A DNA stretch of 64,000 bases, from positions 1 through 64,000 of the forward strand of contig JAJFGO010000015.1 of NCBI GenBank assembly GCA_021776095.1, read 5' to 3'. The stretch is from Kiloniellaceae bacterium (GTDB taxonomy: Bacteria; Pseudomonadota; Alphaproteobacteria; Kiloniellales; J153). Shown here one piece after another: positions 21,573-30,909 of this stretch. Within the stretch, counting starts at the first letter, position 1; the number at the start of each line of letters is the position of its first letter. Both the position numbers and the translations under genes were made by a program. The notes beneath the pieces are model-generated. The model searched no databases. It was not told where the DNA came from and was given only the letters and a program-made list of their open reading frames with translations.

Positions 21573-22538
21573 TCACACCACCCGGTCGGGTGGATCCTTA
21601 CCGGCGAAGATGGCGTCCAGATTGTCGCAGCACTTGAAACCCATGGCGTTGCGGGTCTCCAGGGTCGCGCTGCCCAGGTGCGGCAGGATGAAGACGTTGT
21701 CGAGGCTTCGGTAGCCGGCATGAATATTAGGTTCGCCCTCGAAGACGTCCAGGCCGGCGGCGGCGAGCTTGCCCGATTTTAAAGCTTCTTGAAGTGCCTC
21801 GTCGTCGACCAGGGCGCCGCGGGCGGTATTCACGACAATGGCGCCGTCGGGCAACAGGGCGATCCGCGCGCGATTCAGGAAACGCTCGGTCGCGGGGGTC
21901 GCCGGGGCGTTCAGGGCCAGGAACTGACTGACCTTGAGCAGGTCTTCGGCGCTCTCGTGGTAGACCGCGCCCTGTTCCAGCCCGGCCTCCAGGCGGTTTC
22001 GATTGTGGTAATGGATTTCCATGTCGAAGCCGCGCGCGCGCCGCGCCACGGCCCGGCCGATCCGGCCCATGCCCAGGATGCCCAGGCGCTTGGCCCCCAG
22101 GTGGACGCCCAGCAGTTGGGTCGGAGTCCAGCCGCTCCAGGCGTCCTGGCGCAACATGCGTTCGCCCTCATAGGCGCGCCGGGCGGCGGCGAGCAACAAC
22201 AGCAGGGTGATATCGGCGGTCGAATCGGTCAGCACCTCGGGGGTGTTGGTGACGATCAAACCGCGCACCTTGGCGGCCTCGAGGTCGATGTGTTCCAGGC
22301 CAACGGAAAAGGTCGCGATCGCGCGCAGGCCGCCGGGCAGGCGGGCGATGACATCGGCGGGAAATTTTTCGGTCGAGCAGCACAGGATCGCGTCGCAGCC
22401 CTGGGCCCTGGCGATCACGTCGTCCGGGCCGAGTTGTTCGTCCGCCTCGTTCAAACGGGCGTCGTAGGACGCGGCGGCGCGCGCCATGACCGCATCGGGT
22501 AATTTTCGCGTGACTAAAACAACAGGCTTCACGGCCAT
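21573..22538 (-). CDS. D-2-hydroxyacid dehydrogenase
   Basis: LGILGMGRIGRAVARRARGF; GAIVVNTARGALVDDEAL; LPHLGSAT. Confidence 0.93.
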   Translation of the reverse strand: MAVKPVVLVTRKLPDAVMARAAASYDARLNEADEQLGPDDVIARAQGCDAILCCSTEKFPADVIARLPGGLRAIATFSVGLEHIDLEAAKVRGLIVTNTPEVLTDSTADITLLLLLAAARRAYEGERMLRQDAWSGWTPTQLLGVHLGAKRLGILGMGRIGRAVARRARGFDMEIHYHNRNRLEAGLEQGAVYHESAEDLLKVSQFLALNAPATPATERFLNRARIALLPDGAIVVNTARGALVDDEALQEALKSGKLAAAGLDVFEGEPNIHAGYRSLDNVFILPHLGSATLETRNAMGFKCCDNLDAIFAGKDPPDRVV

Positions 22539-22620
22539 GGGGTCTCCCAGGTGGTTTGTTTCGGCGCACTGGCGTGCAGTTCCCCACATATCACGAATAT
22601 GGTTAGGCCATGAAAAAAAT

Positions 22621-22646
22621 CGGGCGGCTCAACGTTGAGCCGCCCG
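22621..22646 (-). terminator. Rho-independent terminator for secreted-protein gene
   Basis: Perfect palindrome cgggcggctcaacgttgagccgcccg followed on minus strand by attttttt. Confidence 0.85.
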
Positions 22647-22694
22647 AGGTCTAGGTTAGGACCGTTTATCCGGGGTTAGATGTCTAGTTCCCGC

Positions 22695-23999
22695 TTAGTC
22701 CTTGTGCGTTTGGAAGTTCCCCTTGTCGAGGAAATTCTCCACGAAGAGTACAACATCTCCGTCGCCGTTCTTGATCTCGATTCGCGCCGTATCGTTGACC
22801 CCCGGTTCGCCGGCGTCCACGAGGATGAAGTCGACGGTCGCATCGAAATCGGTGACGCCGCCGGACTTCAGTCTGCCCGTGCCGCTGCCGTTGAAGGTGT
22901 CGAAGGGCGACGACATGGGTGGCTGTTGGATGATGTCGGGATCCTCGGTGCAGTTAGCGGCGGTCAGATCGAGCAGATGGAAGGAATGGCCCTGCCAATT
23001 GATCTGGAAGTTGTTCGGATTGCGCAGGTCGCAGTGAAGTTGCAATCCCTTGGTGATCCTAACGCCATCGATCGTGAAGTTGCTGCCGCCGCCCGTGATC
23101 CGGCCGTCGAGTGTGGGCGGAACATCTTCGCGAAGAGCGATGCCGGCGGCGGACCAGTCTAGTGACGCCGGGAGGTCACCGGTGGCCAGCCGGTCTATCG
23201 ACAAGGCCTGAACGGTCAGCATGGTGGCGCCGGCGGGAACGTTGACGGAGATGTTCACGGTATCCCATTCGCCGCCGTCGTTGCTGCCGAGCAGGTTGTT
23301 CAATGACGTGGTCGTGCCGTCGACGGTGATATCGACCGACGACGGGCGGGGCCTGTTGTCCGCGACGCTATGGAAGAACATGACTAGATCCGCCGTGCGG
23401 TCGGCGGCGCTGGGCGGAAACACGATCGTCTGCGGAACGGTTGTGTCCAGGGGCGGCGCGAAATTGATGAAGGCGAGGTCGTTGCCGTCCCGAATCTGAA
23501 TCTCCGCCGCCGGCGAAACGCCGTCGTCGTATATTGCCAACACGCCGGCGCCGTTGGCGGCACGGCTACAGTTCAGATCGTCCACCAAGAGCGAATTGAC
23601 ACCCTCGGAAACCAGGTTAAGACCGGTTATGTCGGCGCGGAACGTGGCGCCCTGGATATTCGAGAAGAATGTGGTTGGGCCTCCAATTCCGGTCACTGGG
23701 TCGCCGACGATTGGGTTTCCATCGACCGTGATGGCGTTGTCCTGGCCGCCGGGCTCGGCGAAGCAGCCCCAGTAGAGTAGAACCTGTTGGACCGCGCCGG
23801 GCACAACGATATCTATTATGCCAGGCCCGTCCCTTAATCCAGCGCCGGCGCCGACGATTCCGGTGCCGCCCGCGATAGCTATGCTGGGCGGCCCCAAGGT
23901 TTCGGTGCCGTTCGCCCATGCGCCCGTTGCGCCGAGTGCGGCGCCCCCGAGCAGAACCGCTGTTGAAAGGCCGATGTTTCGCATGAATTTCGAATTCAT
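22695..23999 (-). CDS. Secreted protein with DUF3344-like and C-terminal post-COAP-1-like domains
   Basis: Signal peptide MNSKFMRNIGLSTAVLLGGAALGATGAWA; C-terminal GRITGGGSNF...GLQLHCDLRNPNNFQINWQGHSFHL...FTDAGEPG-like pattern. Confidence 0.6.
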   Translation of the reverse strand: MNSKFMRNIGLSTAVLLGGAALGATGAWANGTETLGPPSIAIAGGTGIVGAGAGLRDGPGIIDIVVPGAVQQVLLYWGCFAEPGGQDNAITVDGNPIVGDPVTGIGGPTTFFSNIQGATFRADITGLNLVSEGVNSLLVDDLNCSRAANGAGVLAIYDDGVSPAAEIQIRDGNDLAFINFAPPLDTTVPQTIVFPPSAADRTADLVMFFHSVADNRPRPSSVDITVDGTTTSLNNLLGSNDGGEWDTVNISVNVPAGATMLTVQALSIDRLATGDLPASLDWSAAGIALREDVPPTLDGRITGGGSNFTIDGVRITKGLQLHCDLRNPNNFQINWQGHSFHLLDLTAANCTEDPDIIQQPPMSSPFDTFNGSGTGRLKSGGVTDFDATVDFILVDAGEPGVNDTARIEIKNGDGDVVLFVENFLDKGNFQTHKD

Positions 24000-24503
24000 T
24001 TTTCTCTCCCTGAATTCTCCGTCCGATGAGCCGCCGTCTTGGTGGCCATCTATCCGAGACGGAACCTTCCCTAAGCCGATAGTTTTCACCCGTTTGTGCG
24101 CGGGCAATACTTCAAAACATTAGATCGAAATTGTGGTAAATCGTAGGTAATTTTACTACTATGACTAATGTTCACTGCCAGGAAGAATTAGACAATTTTA
24201 TTTAGTAGCTCATGGCGAGAATTTCACTGAGACGAAGTCAGGCCGCGCAGGTATCGGGCATATTTATGCGGAATTTCATTTTTTATTCGTGACTATCCTT
24301 ATTTTTCTTGGCCTGACTATTTGTTATTGGCCTTTGTTTGGGACACTAATCGTCTCTAGTGTGAAAGTGCTCGCGCTGTGCCGGGCAAAAGGATTCCGCG
24401 CGGGGCGGCCAGCGAAACGGACGTTGCCGCCCCGGCCGTGAATGATAAGCTGCGCCCGGTCAATTCCAAGCCGCGCGCCATGCGGCCGCATCGGGAGCCC
24501 TGC

Positions 24504-25328
24504 ATGTCTCGTGTTTCGCGTCCCACCGCGTGTGCTGTCCTGCTCGCCGGGCTCGTTCTCTCTATCCTCTTGCCGCTTGACGGAGCCTTGGCGGCGCCGG
24601 CGGTCGCGCCGCACCGCGCAGTTTACGAGCTTTCCCTGGCCAAGACAGCGAACGGCGGCGACATCTCCCAGGCCCATGGCAAGCTGGAGTTCGAGTGGGC
24701 CGACGCCTGCGCCAACTGGACCGTGAGCCAGCGCACCCACGTCCGCCTGGCCGGGGCCGAGGGCCGGGTCATAGAGTTCGGATGGAGTCTCAGCTCCCTG
24801 GAGGCCAAGGACGGCAGCCAATACCGCTACATCATCCGCCGCCTCAACGCCGGCCAGCCGCCCGAGCTTGTCCGGGGCCAGGCTGAACTTTCCGGCCCCG
24901 GCCAAGGCGGTTCGGCGACCCGCGGGGACGCCGAGGGCGCGCCCATGGCGCTACCCAAGGGAACCCTGTTTCCGACCGCGCACTCGCTATTTCTACTCGA
25001 TGCGGCGGCGCGCGGTGAAGCGGCCATGGGGCGTGTGATATTCGACGGTTCCGGCGAAGTGGGACTCTTTTTCGTGAACGCGGCCGTGTCGGCGGCCATT
25101 CCGCCCGGTGGGGAGGCGGGGCTGGAGTCGCCCCTGCTGCGCGACCGGAAATCCTGGCGCATGACACTGGCCTATTTCGGCATGGACGAAACGGTCTCCA
25201 AGCCGGAACACGAGCAGAGCTTCCGCCTCTACGCCAATGGCGTGGTCGACGACCTGATCCTCGATTACGGCGACTTCGCCCTGCGCGCGACCTTGACCAG
25301 TTTGGAAGCCGTTCCCGGCGGGTGCTGA
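24504..25328 (+). CDS. EipB-like (DUF1849) cell envelope integrity protein
   Basis: Signal peptide; APHRAVYELSL...ANGGDISQAHGKLEFEWADACANW; C-terminal Cys (PGGC). Confidence 0.7.
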   Translation: MSRVSRPTACAVLLAGLVLSILLPLDGALAAPAVAPHRAVYELSLAKTANGGDISQAHGKLEFEWADACANWTVSQRTHVRLAGAEGRVIEFGWSLSSLEAKDGSQYRYIIRRLNAGQPPELVRGQAELSGPGQGGSATRGDAEGAPMALPKGTLFPTAHSLFLLDAAARGEAAMGRVIFDGSGEVGLFFVNAAVSAAIPPGGEAGLESPLLRDRKSWRMTLAYFGMDETVSKPEHEQSFRLYANGVVDDLILDYGDFALRATLTSLEAVPGGC

Positions 25329-25330
25329 GC

Positions 25331-26458
25331 ATGATCGATTTCGAGCTTGCCGAATTCCAAGCGCGCCTGGAGCGGGCGCAGGCCGCCATGGCGGCGGAAA
25401 AGCTCGATGCCTTGCTCTTTTGCACCGAGGCGGAGGTCCGGTATTTCTCCGGCTTCCGCACGCAGTTTTGGCAAAGCCCGACCCGGCCGTGGTTCCTTAT
25501 CCTGCCGCGTGGCGGGGCGCCGGTCGCGGTGATCCCGCGTATCGGCGCCGATCTCATGGCCAAGACCTGGATCGAGGATATCCGCACTTGGTCCTCGCCG
25601 AACCCGGCAGACGATGGCGTTAGCCTGCTGGCGGCGGCGCTCAAGGGCTATGCGCGGGTCGGTCTTCCCATGGGCGCCGAGACCAGCTTGAGGATGCCGC
25701 TGAGCGATTTTATGACCTTACGCGCTTCCTTCGGCGGCGCGTTTGTCGATTGCACCGCTCTGGTTAAATCCGCGCGCATGGTCAAATCGGCGGCGGAACT
25801 TGCCATACTGCGGAAGATTTGCGGCATTGGCAGCGCCGCTTTCGCGCGCGCGCCGGACATCTTTCATGCCGGGCAGCCTTTGGATCAAGCGTTCCGGGCC
25901 TTTAAGATAGCCCTGTTGCGGGAAGGGGCGGAGGACGTACCTTATCTTGCCGGGGCCGCCGGGCAGGGCGGTTATGGGGACGTGATTTCCCCGCCCTCAA
26001 GCGAAGCGCTTCGTGAAAACGATGTCTTGATGTTGGATACCGGGGCGGTGCTGCGCGGCTATTTTTGCGACTTCGACCGGAATTTCGCCATCGGCCGGGC
26101 GCCGGATGAGGCCAAGTCGGCCTATGATGTTCTTTGGCGCGCGAGCGAGGCGGGATTGGCGGCGGCGCGCGCCGGCGCCACGTGCCGCGATCTCTATCGC
26201 GCCATGCACGATGCTCTTGGCGGCGGCACTTCGGATGTGGGACGCTACGGCCACGGTCTGGGAATGCAACTGACCGAATGGCCGTCGATCTGCGCTTGGG
26301 ACGAGACGGTTCTGCAACCGGGCATGACGATCACCCTGGAGCCGAGTTTAAACATGGCAAGCGGCAAAATGATGGTGCATGAGGAAAACATTCTGATCAC
26401 TGAAGGGGCGCCCCAGCTGTTGAGCGAACGGGCGCCGCCGGAACTGCCGGTGATATAA
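25331..26458 (+). CDS. Xaa-Pro peptidase family (M24) protein
   Basis: VLMLDTGAVLRGYFCDFDRNFAIG; GRYGHGLGMQLTEWPS; GMTITLEPS. Confidence 0.9.
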   Translation: MIDFELAEFQARLERAQAAMAAEKLDALLFCTEAEVRYFSGFRTQFWQSPTRPWFLILPRGGAPVAVIPRIGADLMAKTWIEDIRTWSSPNPADDGVSLLAAALKGYARVGLPMGAETSLRMPLSDFMTLRASFGGAFVDCTALVKSARMVKSAAELAILRKICGIGSAAFARAPDIFHAGQPLDQAFRAFKIALLREGAEDVPYLAGAAGQGGYGDVISPPSSEALRENDVLMLDTGAVLRGYFCDFDRNFAIGRAPDEAKSAYDVLWRASEAGLAAARAGATCRDLYRAMHDALGGGTSDVGRYGHGLGMQLTEWPSICAWDETVLQPGMTITLEPSLNMASGKMMVHEENILITEGAPQLLSERAPPELPVI

Positions 26459-26722
26459 TACCAAGGAGCATTGATAATGACCCATAGAGACGGCTTACCA
26501 AGGTTTTCGGCCAGGAGCGTGCGGCGTGGCGATGCGGGGCATCGCGAGGCGTGCGCGACGCCGTCCGAAAGCCTTGGTAAGCCGCCGTTCCGGTCGCCTG
26601 GGCGGATCGCCGGAGGGCGTCGGAAAGCCTTGACGATGTCCCGCATCGCCTGCGGCTTCCCTCCTGCCCGGCGGGCCGCCTAGGCGATCTCTATGGGTCA
26701 TTATCAACGCTCCTTGGTATTA
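26456..26722. mobile_element. 267-bp MITE-like non-autonomous element with 35-bp terminal inverted repeats
   Basis: taataccaaggagcattgataatgacccatagaga (26456-26490) vs reverse complement of 26688-26722, 34/35 match; terminal TA on both sides; internal stem-loop. Confidence 0.85.
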
Positions 26723-26735
26723 GGATGCTGGCCTG

Positions 26736-27257
26736 TCACTCGCTGGCGGGCAAACGCTTGCCGCCGCGCCAATCCCGCGGCGTCACGAAGGCGCCTTTCC
26801 ACATGCCGCGCTTTTTCGCTTGCGCGTTCTTCTCAAGCCTGAGGTAGCGGGTGGTGATGGCCCGGTCTGCCAGAGCCCAGCCGGTGTAGGCCATGCCCTC
26901 CGAAAGATCGTAGCCCCCGGCCTTGCAGCGGGCTACGTTTCCCGGCGGTTGGGCGTCGCTCACCTTCGCCTGTTCCAGAAGCCGGCAGGCGACCGGGGTG
27001 CCCGCTGTCAGGTCCATGAGGGCGGAGCGCGAGATCTCACCGCAGTCGTAGGCGCGGCCCTTAATGGCGCAGGTTTGTCCCAACTCCGGCGCATCGACGC
27101 CGTGAAGGCGCAGGGTCCGGCCCTTGAGCGAAATCGTGTCGCCGTCGATTATCCTGGCCATGCCCTGTAGTATTTCGCCGCTTCCGGCATGACCGCTTGG
27201 GGCGAAGGCCGCTAGCACTATGGCGGCGCCCAAGACCGGCCCAAGATACCCTCGCAT
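26736..27257 (-). CDS. Thermonuclease (SNase-like) family secreted protein
   Basis: MARIIDGDTISLKGRTLRLHGVDAPELGQTC; KRGMWKGAF. Confidence 0.88.
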   Translation of the reverse strand: MRGYLGPVLGAAIVLAAFAPSGHAGSGEILQGMARIIDGDTISLKGRTLRLHGVDAPELGQTCAIKGRAYDCGEISRSALMDLTAGTPVACRLLEQAKVSDAQPPGNVARCKAGGYDLSEGMAYTGWALADRAITTRYLRLEKNAQAKKRGMWKGAFVTPRDWRGGKRLPASE

Positions 27258-27283
27258 GACTTCTCCAAATACTTAAGGGCGGC

Positions 27284-27610
27284 TTATCGCGCCGCTGTCT
27301 TGGCCGCCGGTTCTTCGTCCGCGCAATAAAGTCGATGCAGAGTACCCAGGATGCTCTCCACCTCGCCGGGGGCGATCGAATAATAGACCGATTGCGCGCT
27401 GCGCCGGGTCTTGACCAGGTCGTCGTGGCGCAGCTTGGCCAGATGTTGGGATAGGGCCGATTGGCTGAGTCCGATCAGGCTGCAAAGCTCGCCGACGGAA
27501 TGCTCGCCATCGGACAGGTGGCAAAGTATCAACAAGCGCCGCTTGTTGCTCATGGCTTTTAGCAATGCCGAGGCTCGCTCGACGGATTTAAGAAAATCGT
27601 CGTTTGGCAT
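27284..27610 (-). CDS. ArsR family regulator, BigR/SqrR-like
   Basis: ALLKAMSNKRRLLILCHLSDGEHSVGELCSLIGLSQSALSQHLAKLR; Cys30 and Cys96. Confidence 0.88.
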   Translation of the reverse strand: MPNDDFLKSVERASALLKAMSNKRRLLILCHLSDGEHSVGELCSLIGLSQSALSQHLAKLRHDDLVKTRRSAQSVYYSIAPGEVESILGTLHRLYCADEEPAAKTAAR

Positions 27611-27675
27611 GGCGCATAGTGTTGTCAGGCGGGGGGCGGGGTCAAGTCTTGGAATTCACCCCACATACCGGGGCA

Positions 27676-30600
27676 TTACTCGCCGGGCGCGGGTTCCGGC
27701 TGCGGCGGCGCCATGGGATCCCGGCGGGACCGGTCATGGGCGCGGGCGGGGTCGTTGCGCCCTTCCAGGGTGCCGACCAGCATGGTCAGCATGGGCGGGA
27801 TCAGCAGCAGGGTCAGCAGTGCCGACATGGCCAGTCCGCCGACCACCACGGAACCTAAACCGCGGTACAGCTCGGACCCGGCGCCGGGGAACAGAACCAG
27901 CGGCAACATGCCGAAGACGCTGGTCAGGGTGGACATGAAGATCGGCCGGATACGGTTCCGGGTCGCTTCGATAATGGCGTCGTGCACCGCCATGGCTTCC
28001 ACGCGCAGGTGATGCAAGGTCTGGTGCACGAGCAGGATCGCGTTGTTAACGACGATGCCGATCAGAATCACGAAACCAAGCAGGGTCAACATATCCAGGG
28101 GCTGAAATACGTAGAGATTCAGGATCGCTAGGCCAGCGACGCCGCCTGCCGCCGCCACAGGGACCGAGAGCAGGATGATCAAGGGATAGATGAAGCTCTC
28201 GAACAGAACCGCCATGACCAGATAGACGATGGCGATGGCGAGCAGCAGCTCGACCACCATGGCGTTCCAAGTTTGGGTCAACTTATCGGCGGTGCCCGAT
28301 AATCCGATCCGTATGCCGGCCGGCAGCCCTTCCTGGCGCAGGGGCGCGATGACATCTTCGCGCAGAGTGTCGAGCGCATCTTCAAGCGCCATGCCCGGCG
28401 CGGGGCGGACTTCCAGGGTCACGGTGCGGAAGCGTTCGCGGTGGCGGATTTCAGTCGGGCCCGCGGTCAGGATTATATCGGCGAGCGAACCGGCGGGCAC
28501 GATTTGGCCATTGGCGGTGACTACCGGCAAATTAGCGATGCCTTGGGTCTGGGTCACGTTCCGCTCGGGCCCCTGAATAACCAAGTCGATACGCTCGCCG
28601 CCCGCAGTCACCTCGGCGATACGCAGACCGTCGTTAAAGGCATCGATGGTTTCGGCCAGTTCGCGGGCGCTGACGCCGTTGTCGTTCAGCCGCGCGCGCT
28701 TGGGGATCGCGCGGACCTCGGGGGCGCCAAGCTCCAGGCCTGGATTGGGGCGAAATTGATTGCCTTCGTCGAGGGGCAGGGCCTGTATGACCTTGTCCGC
28801 CGCCCGCCCGGCGACCGCGAGTATCTCGTCCAAATTCTGACCTGAAATATCGAGCTCGATCTTGCGCCCGCCGCCGATGCCTCGGCCGAAGATCGAAGGT
28901 TGATTGATGAAACCGAAGGTTCCCGGTTCGCGGAACACGGGCTCGCGCAGGACCGGAATCAACTCACCGACCCGTTGCGGATCGACCGAAATCGCGCCCA
29001 GGAAGGTACTCGCACGGGTGGCCACGAAGAAAAAGCGCTCGATCTTCGGCGGCTCCCCCGGTTTCGATTCGCGCCCCGAAACCATGGCCCATTGGGGCTT
29101 AATCTCGCTTTCGATCTGCTCGGCGATTTCGGTCATGGTGGCCAAGTTGTAGCCGGGCGGCGGAATGATAATGCCGAAGACCAGGTTCCGGTTGCCCTCC
29201 GGCAAGTATTCCAGCTTGGGCAGGAAGTGCCAGGTACCCACGGCGGCGGCGAGAGTAATGACCGCGACCACGCTAAAGGCCAGGAAACGGCTGCGCACGA
29301 CCGCCTGAATAAAACCCATGACGGCGGCGATGAAACCGCGCGCCAGATAATCGAGGCCGGGCAGGGCTTGCCGCCGGGGCCGGTTTTCGCCGTCTTTCGT
29401 CCGGCCGAATTCGAACACCTTCTTTGACAGCGCCGGGATCACGGTGATGGAGACCACAAGGGACAAGAGAACAGAGACCGATATGGCGACCGCGATATCG
29501 CGGAACAGCTGGCCGATTTCCAACTTCATAACCAGGATCGGAATGAACACCATGACCGTGGTCAGGGCCGAGACCAGGACCGCGCCCCAGACCTCTTTCG
29601 TGCCCCGGTAGGCGGCTTCTTTTGCGCTTCGTCCCAACTCGCGGTGGCGGTAGATATTTTCCAAAACCACGATGGCCGCATCGACCACCATGCCGACCGC
29701 GAAGGCCAGACCGGCCAGGGAGATGACGTTGATGGAGCGGCCCAAGGCCGCCATGGCCACAAAGGCGCCGATCACCGATACCGGAATCGCGATGGAGATA
29801 ATCAGGGTCGCGCGGGGCGAGCGCAGGAACAGTAAAAGAATTGCGATGGCCAGCGAACCGCCGATGTAGATGTTCTGCTTCACAAGATCGATGGACGAAT
29901 TGATATACACGGTCTCGTCGTAAACCTGTTGCAGGGTCAGGTCGGCCACCGGAAGCGGGCCGTCGTTCAACTCGCGGACCGCCGCGCGGATGCCTTCCAT
30001 GACCTCGATGACATTGGCGCCGGTTTCGCGTAGGGCGTTAAAGGCGATCGAGGCCTTACCCTGCGTGCGTATGGTCGCGGTCGGGTCCGTATAACCGAAG
30101 GCGACTTCGGCCACGTTGCCCAGGGTGACCCGGGCCAGGCCGCCGCCCGTGGCGCTGCCGGAGGTGCGCAGGACCACATCGCGCACCGCGTCCAGGGTGT
30201 TCAGCTCGCCCTCCGTGCGCACGACATAGCGGCGCTTGCCTTCGTCCACGTCGCCGGCGGACATGGAGACATTGGCGGCGCGCAATGAAGCTACGACCTG
30301 GCTCAGCGTCAGGCCGTAGCGGGCCAACAAACGCGGCTCGACGGTAACCTGGATTTCGCGTTCGCTGCCGCCGAATACATTCACCCGGCTGACACCGGCC
30401 ACGCGCTCTATGCGGTCCTTGACTACATCGTTGATAAAATCGCCGAATTCGTGAATCGGGCGCTCGTTGCCCTCGCGCCGGTTGACGATGAACCAGGCGA
30501 TGGGGCTGTCTTCGCTGCCGGCGGTATCCAGGGTCGGTTCGTTGGCTTCGTCCGGGTAGCCGTTAACCCGGTCGAGCCGGTTGGAAACCAGCAGCAAGGC

Positions 30601-30909
30601 GCGGTCCATGTTGGCGCCGATATCGAATTCCAGGGTTAGGCGCGACCGCCCAGGTTCGGCCCGGCCGGTAATCTCCTCCAGGCTTTCCAGGCCCGCCATC
30701 TCTTCTTCTTGCCGGTTGAGGATTTCCCGTTCGATTTCGGCCGGCGCGGCGCCCGGCCAGGTCGTGGTCACGGTTATCACCGGCCGGTCGACATCGGGCG
30801 CCAGTTGGATGGGGATCGCCTGCAAGGCCACGATCCCGAACAGAACCACCATCAAAACCGCGGCGACGACCGCGATGGGCCGCTCTATGGAGAGGCGGAT
30901 CAGGTTCAA
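27676..30909 (-). CDS. RND efflux transporter (HAE1 type)
   Basis: 1077 aa; MNLIRLSIERPIAVVAAVLMVVLFGIVAL; GMVVDAAIVVLENIYRHRE. Confidence 0.95.
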   Translation of the reverse strand: MNLIRLSIERPIAVVAAVLMVVLFGIVALQAIPIQLAPDVDRPVITVTTTWPGAAPAEIEREILNRQEEEMAGLESLEEITGRAEPGRSRLTLEFDIGANMDRALLLVSNRLDRVNGYPDEANEPTLDTAGSEDSPIAWFIVNRREGNERPIHEFGDFINDVVKDRIERVAGVSRVNVFGGSEREIQVTVEPRLLARYGLTLSQVVASLRAANVSMSAGDVDEGKRRYVVRTEGELNTLDAVRDVVLRTSGSATGGGLARVTLGNVAEVAFGYTDPTATIRTQGKASIAFNALRETGANVIEVMEGIRAAVRELNDGPLPVADLTLQQVYDETVYINSSIDLVKQNIYIGGSLAIAILLLFLRSPRATLIISIAIPVSVIGAFVAMAALGRSINVISLAGLAFAVGMVVDAAIVVLENIYRHRELGRSAKEAAYRGTKEVWGAVLVSALTTVMVFIPILVMKLEIGQLFRDIAVAISVSVLLSLVVSITVIPALSKKVFEFGRTKDGENRPRRQALPGLDYLARGFIAAVMGFIQAVVRSRFLAFSVVAVITLAAAVGTWHFLPKLEYLPEGNRNLVFGIIIPPPGYNLATMTEIAEQIESEIKPQWAMVSGRESKPGEPPKIERFFFVATRASTFLGAISVDPQRVGELIPVLREPVFREPGTFGFINQPSIFGRGIGGGRKIELDISGQNLDEILAVAGRAADKVIQALPLDEGNQFRPNPGLELGAPEVRAIPKRARLNDNGVSARELAETIDAFNDGLRIAEVTAGGERIDLVIQGPERNVTQTQGIANLPVVTANGQIVPAGSLADIILTAGPTEIRHRERFRTVTLEVRPAPGMALEDALDTLREDVIAPLRQEGLPAGIRIGLSGTADKLTQTWNAMVVELLLAIAIVYLVMAVLFESFIYPLIILLSVPVAAAGGVAGLAILNLYVFQPLDMLTLLGFVILIGIVVNNAILLVHQTLHHLRVEAMAVHDAIIEATRNRIRPIFMSTLTSVFGMLPLVLFPGAGSELYRGLGSVVVGGLAMSALLTLLLIPPMLTMLVGTLEGRNDPARAHDRSRRDPMAPPQPEPAPGE

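Noticed and set aside
26471-26707. Two overlapping ORFs starting MIMTHRD on opposite strands
   Set aside because: Both starts come from the terminal inverted repeats of the MITE-like element; not real genes.
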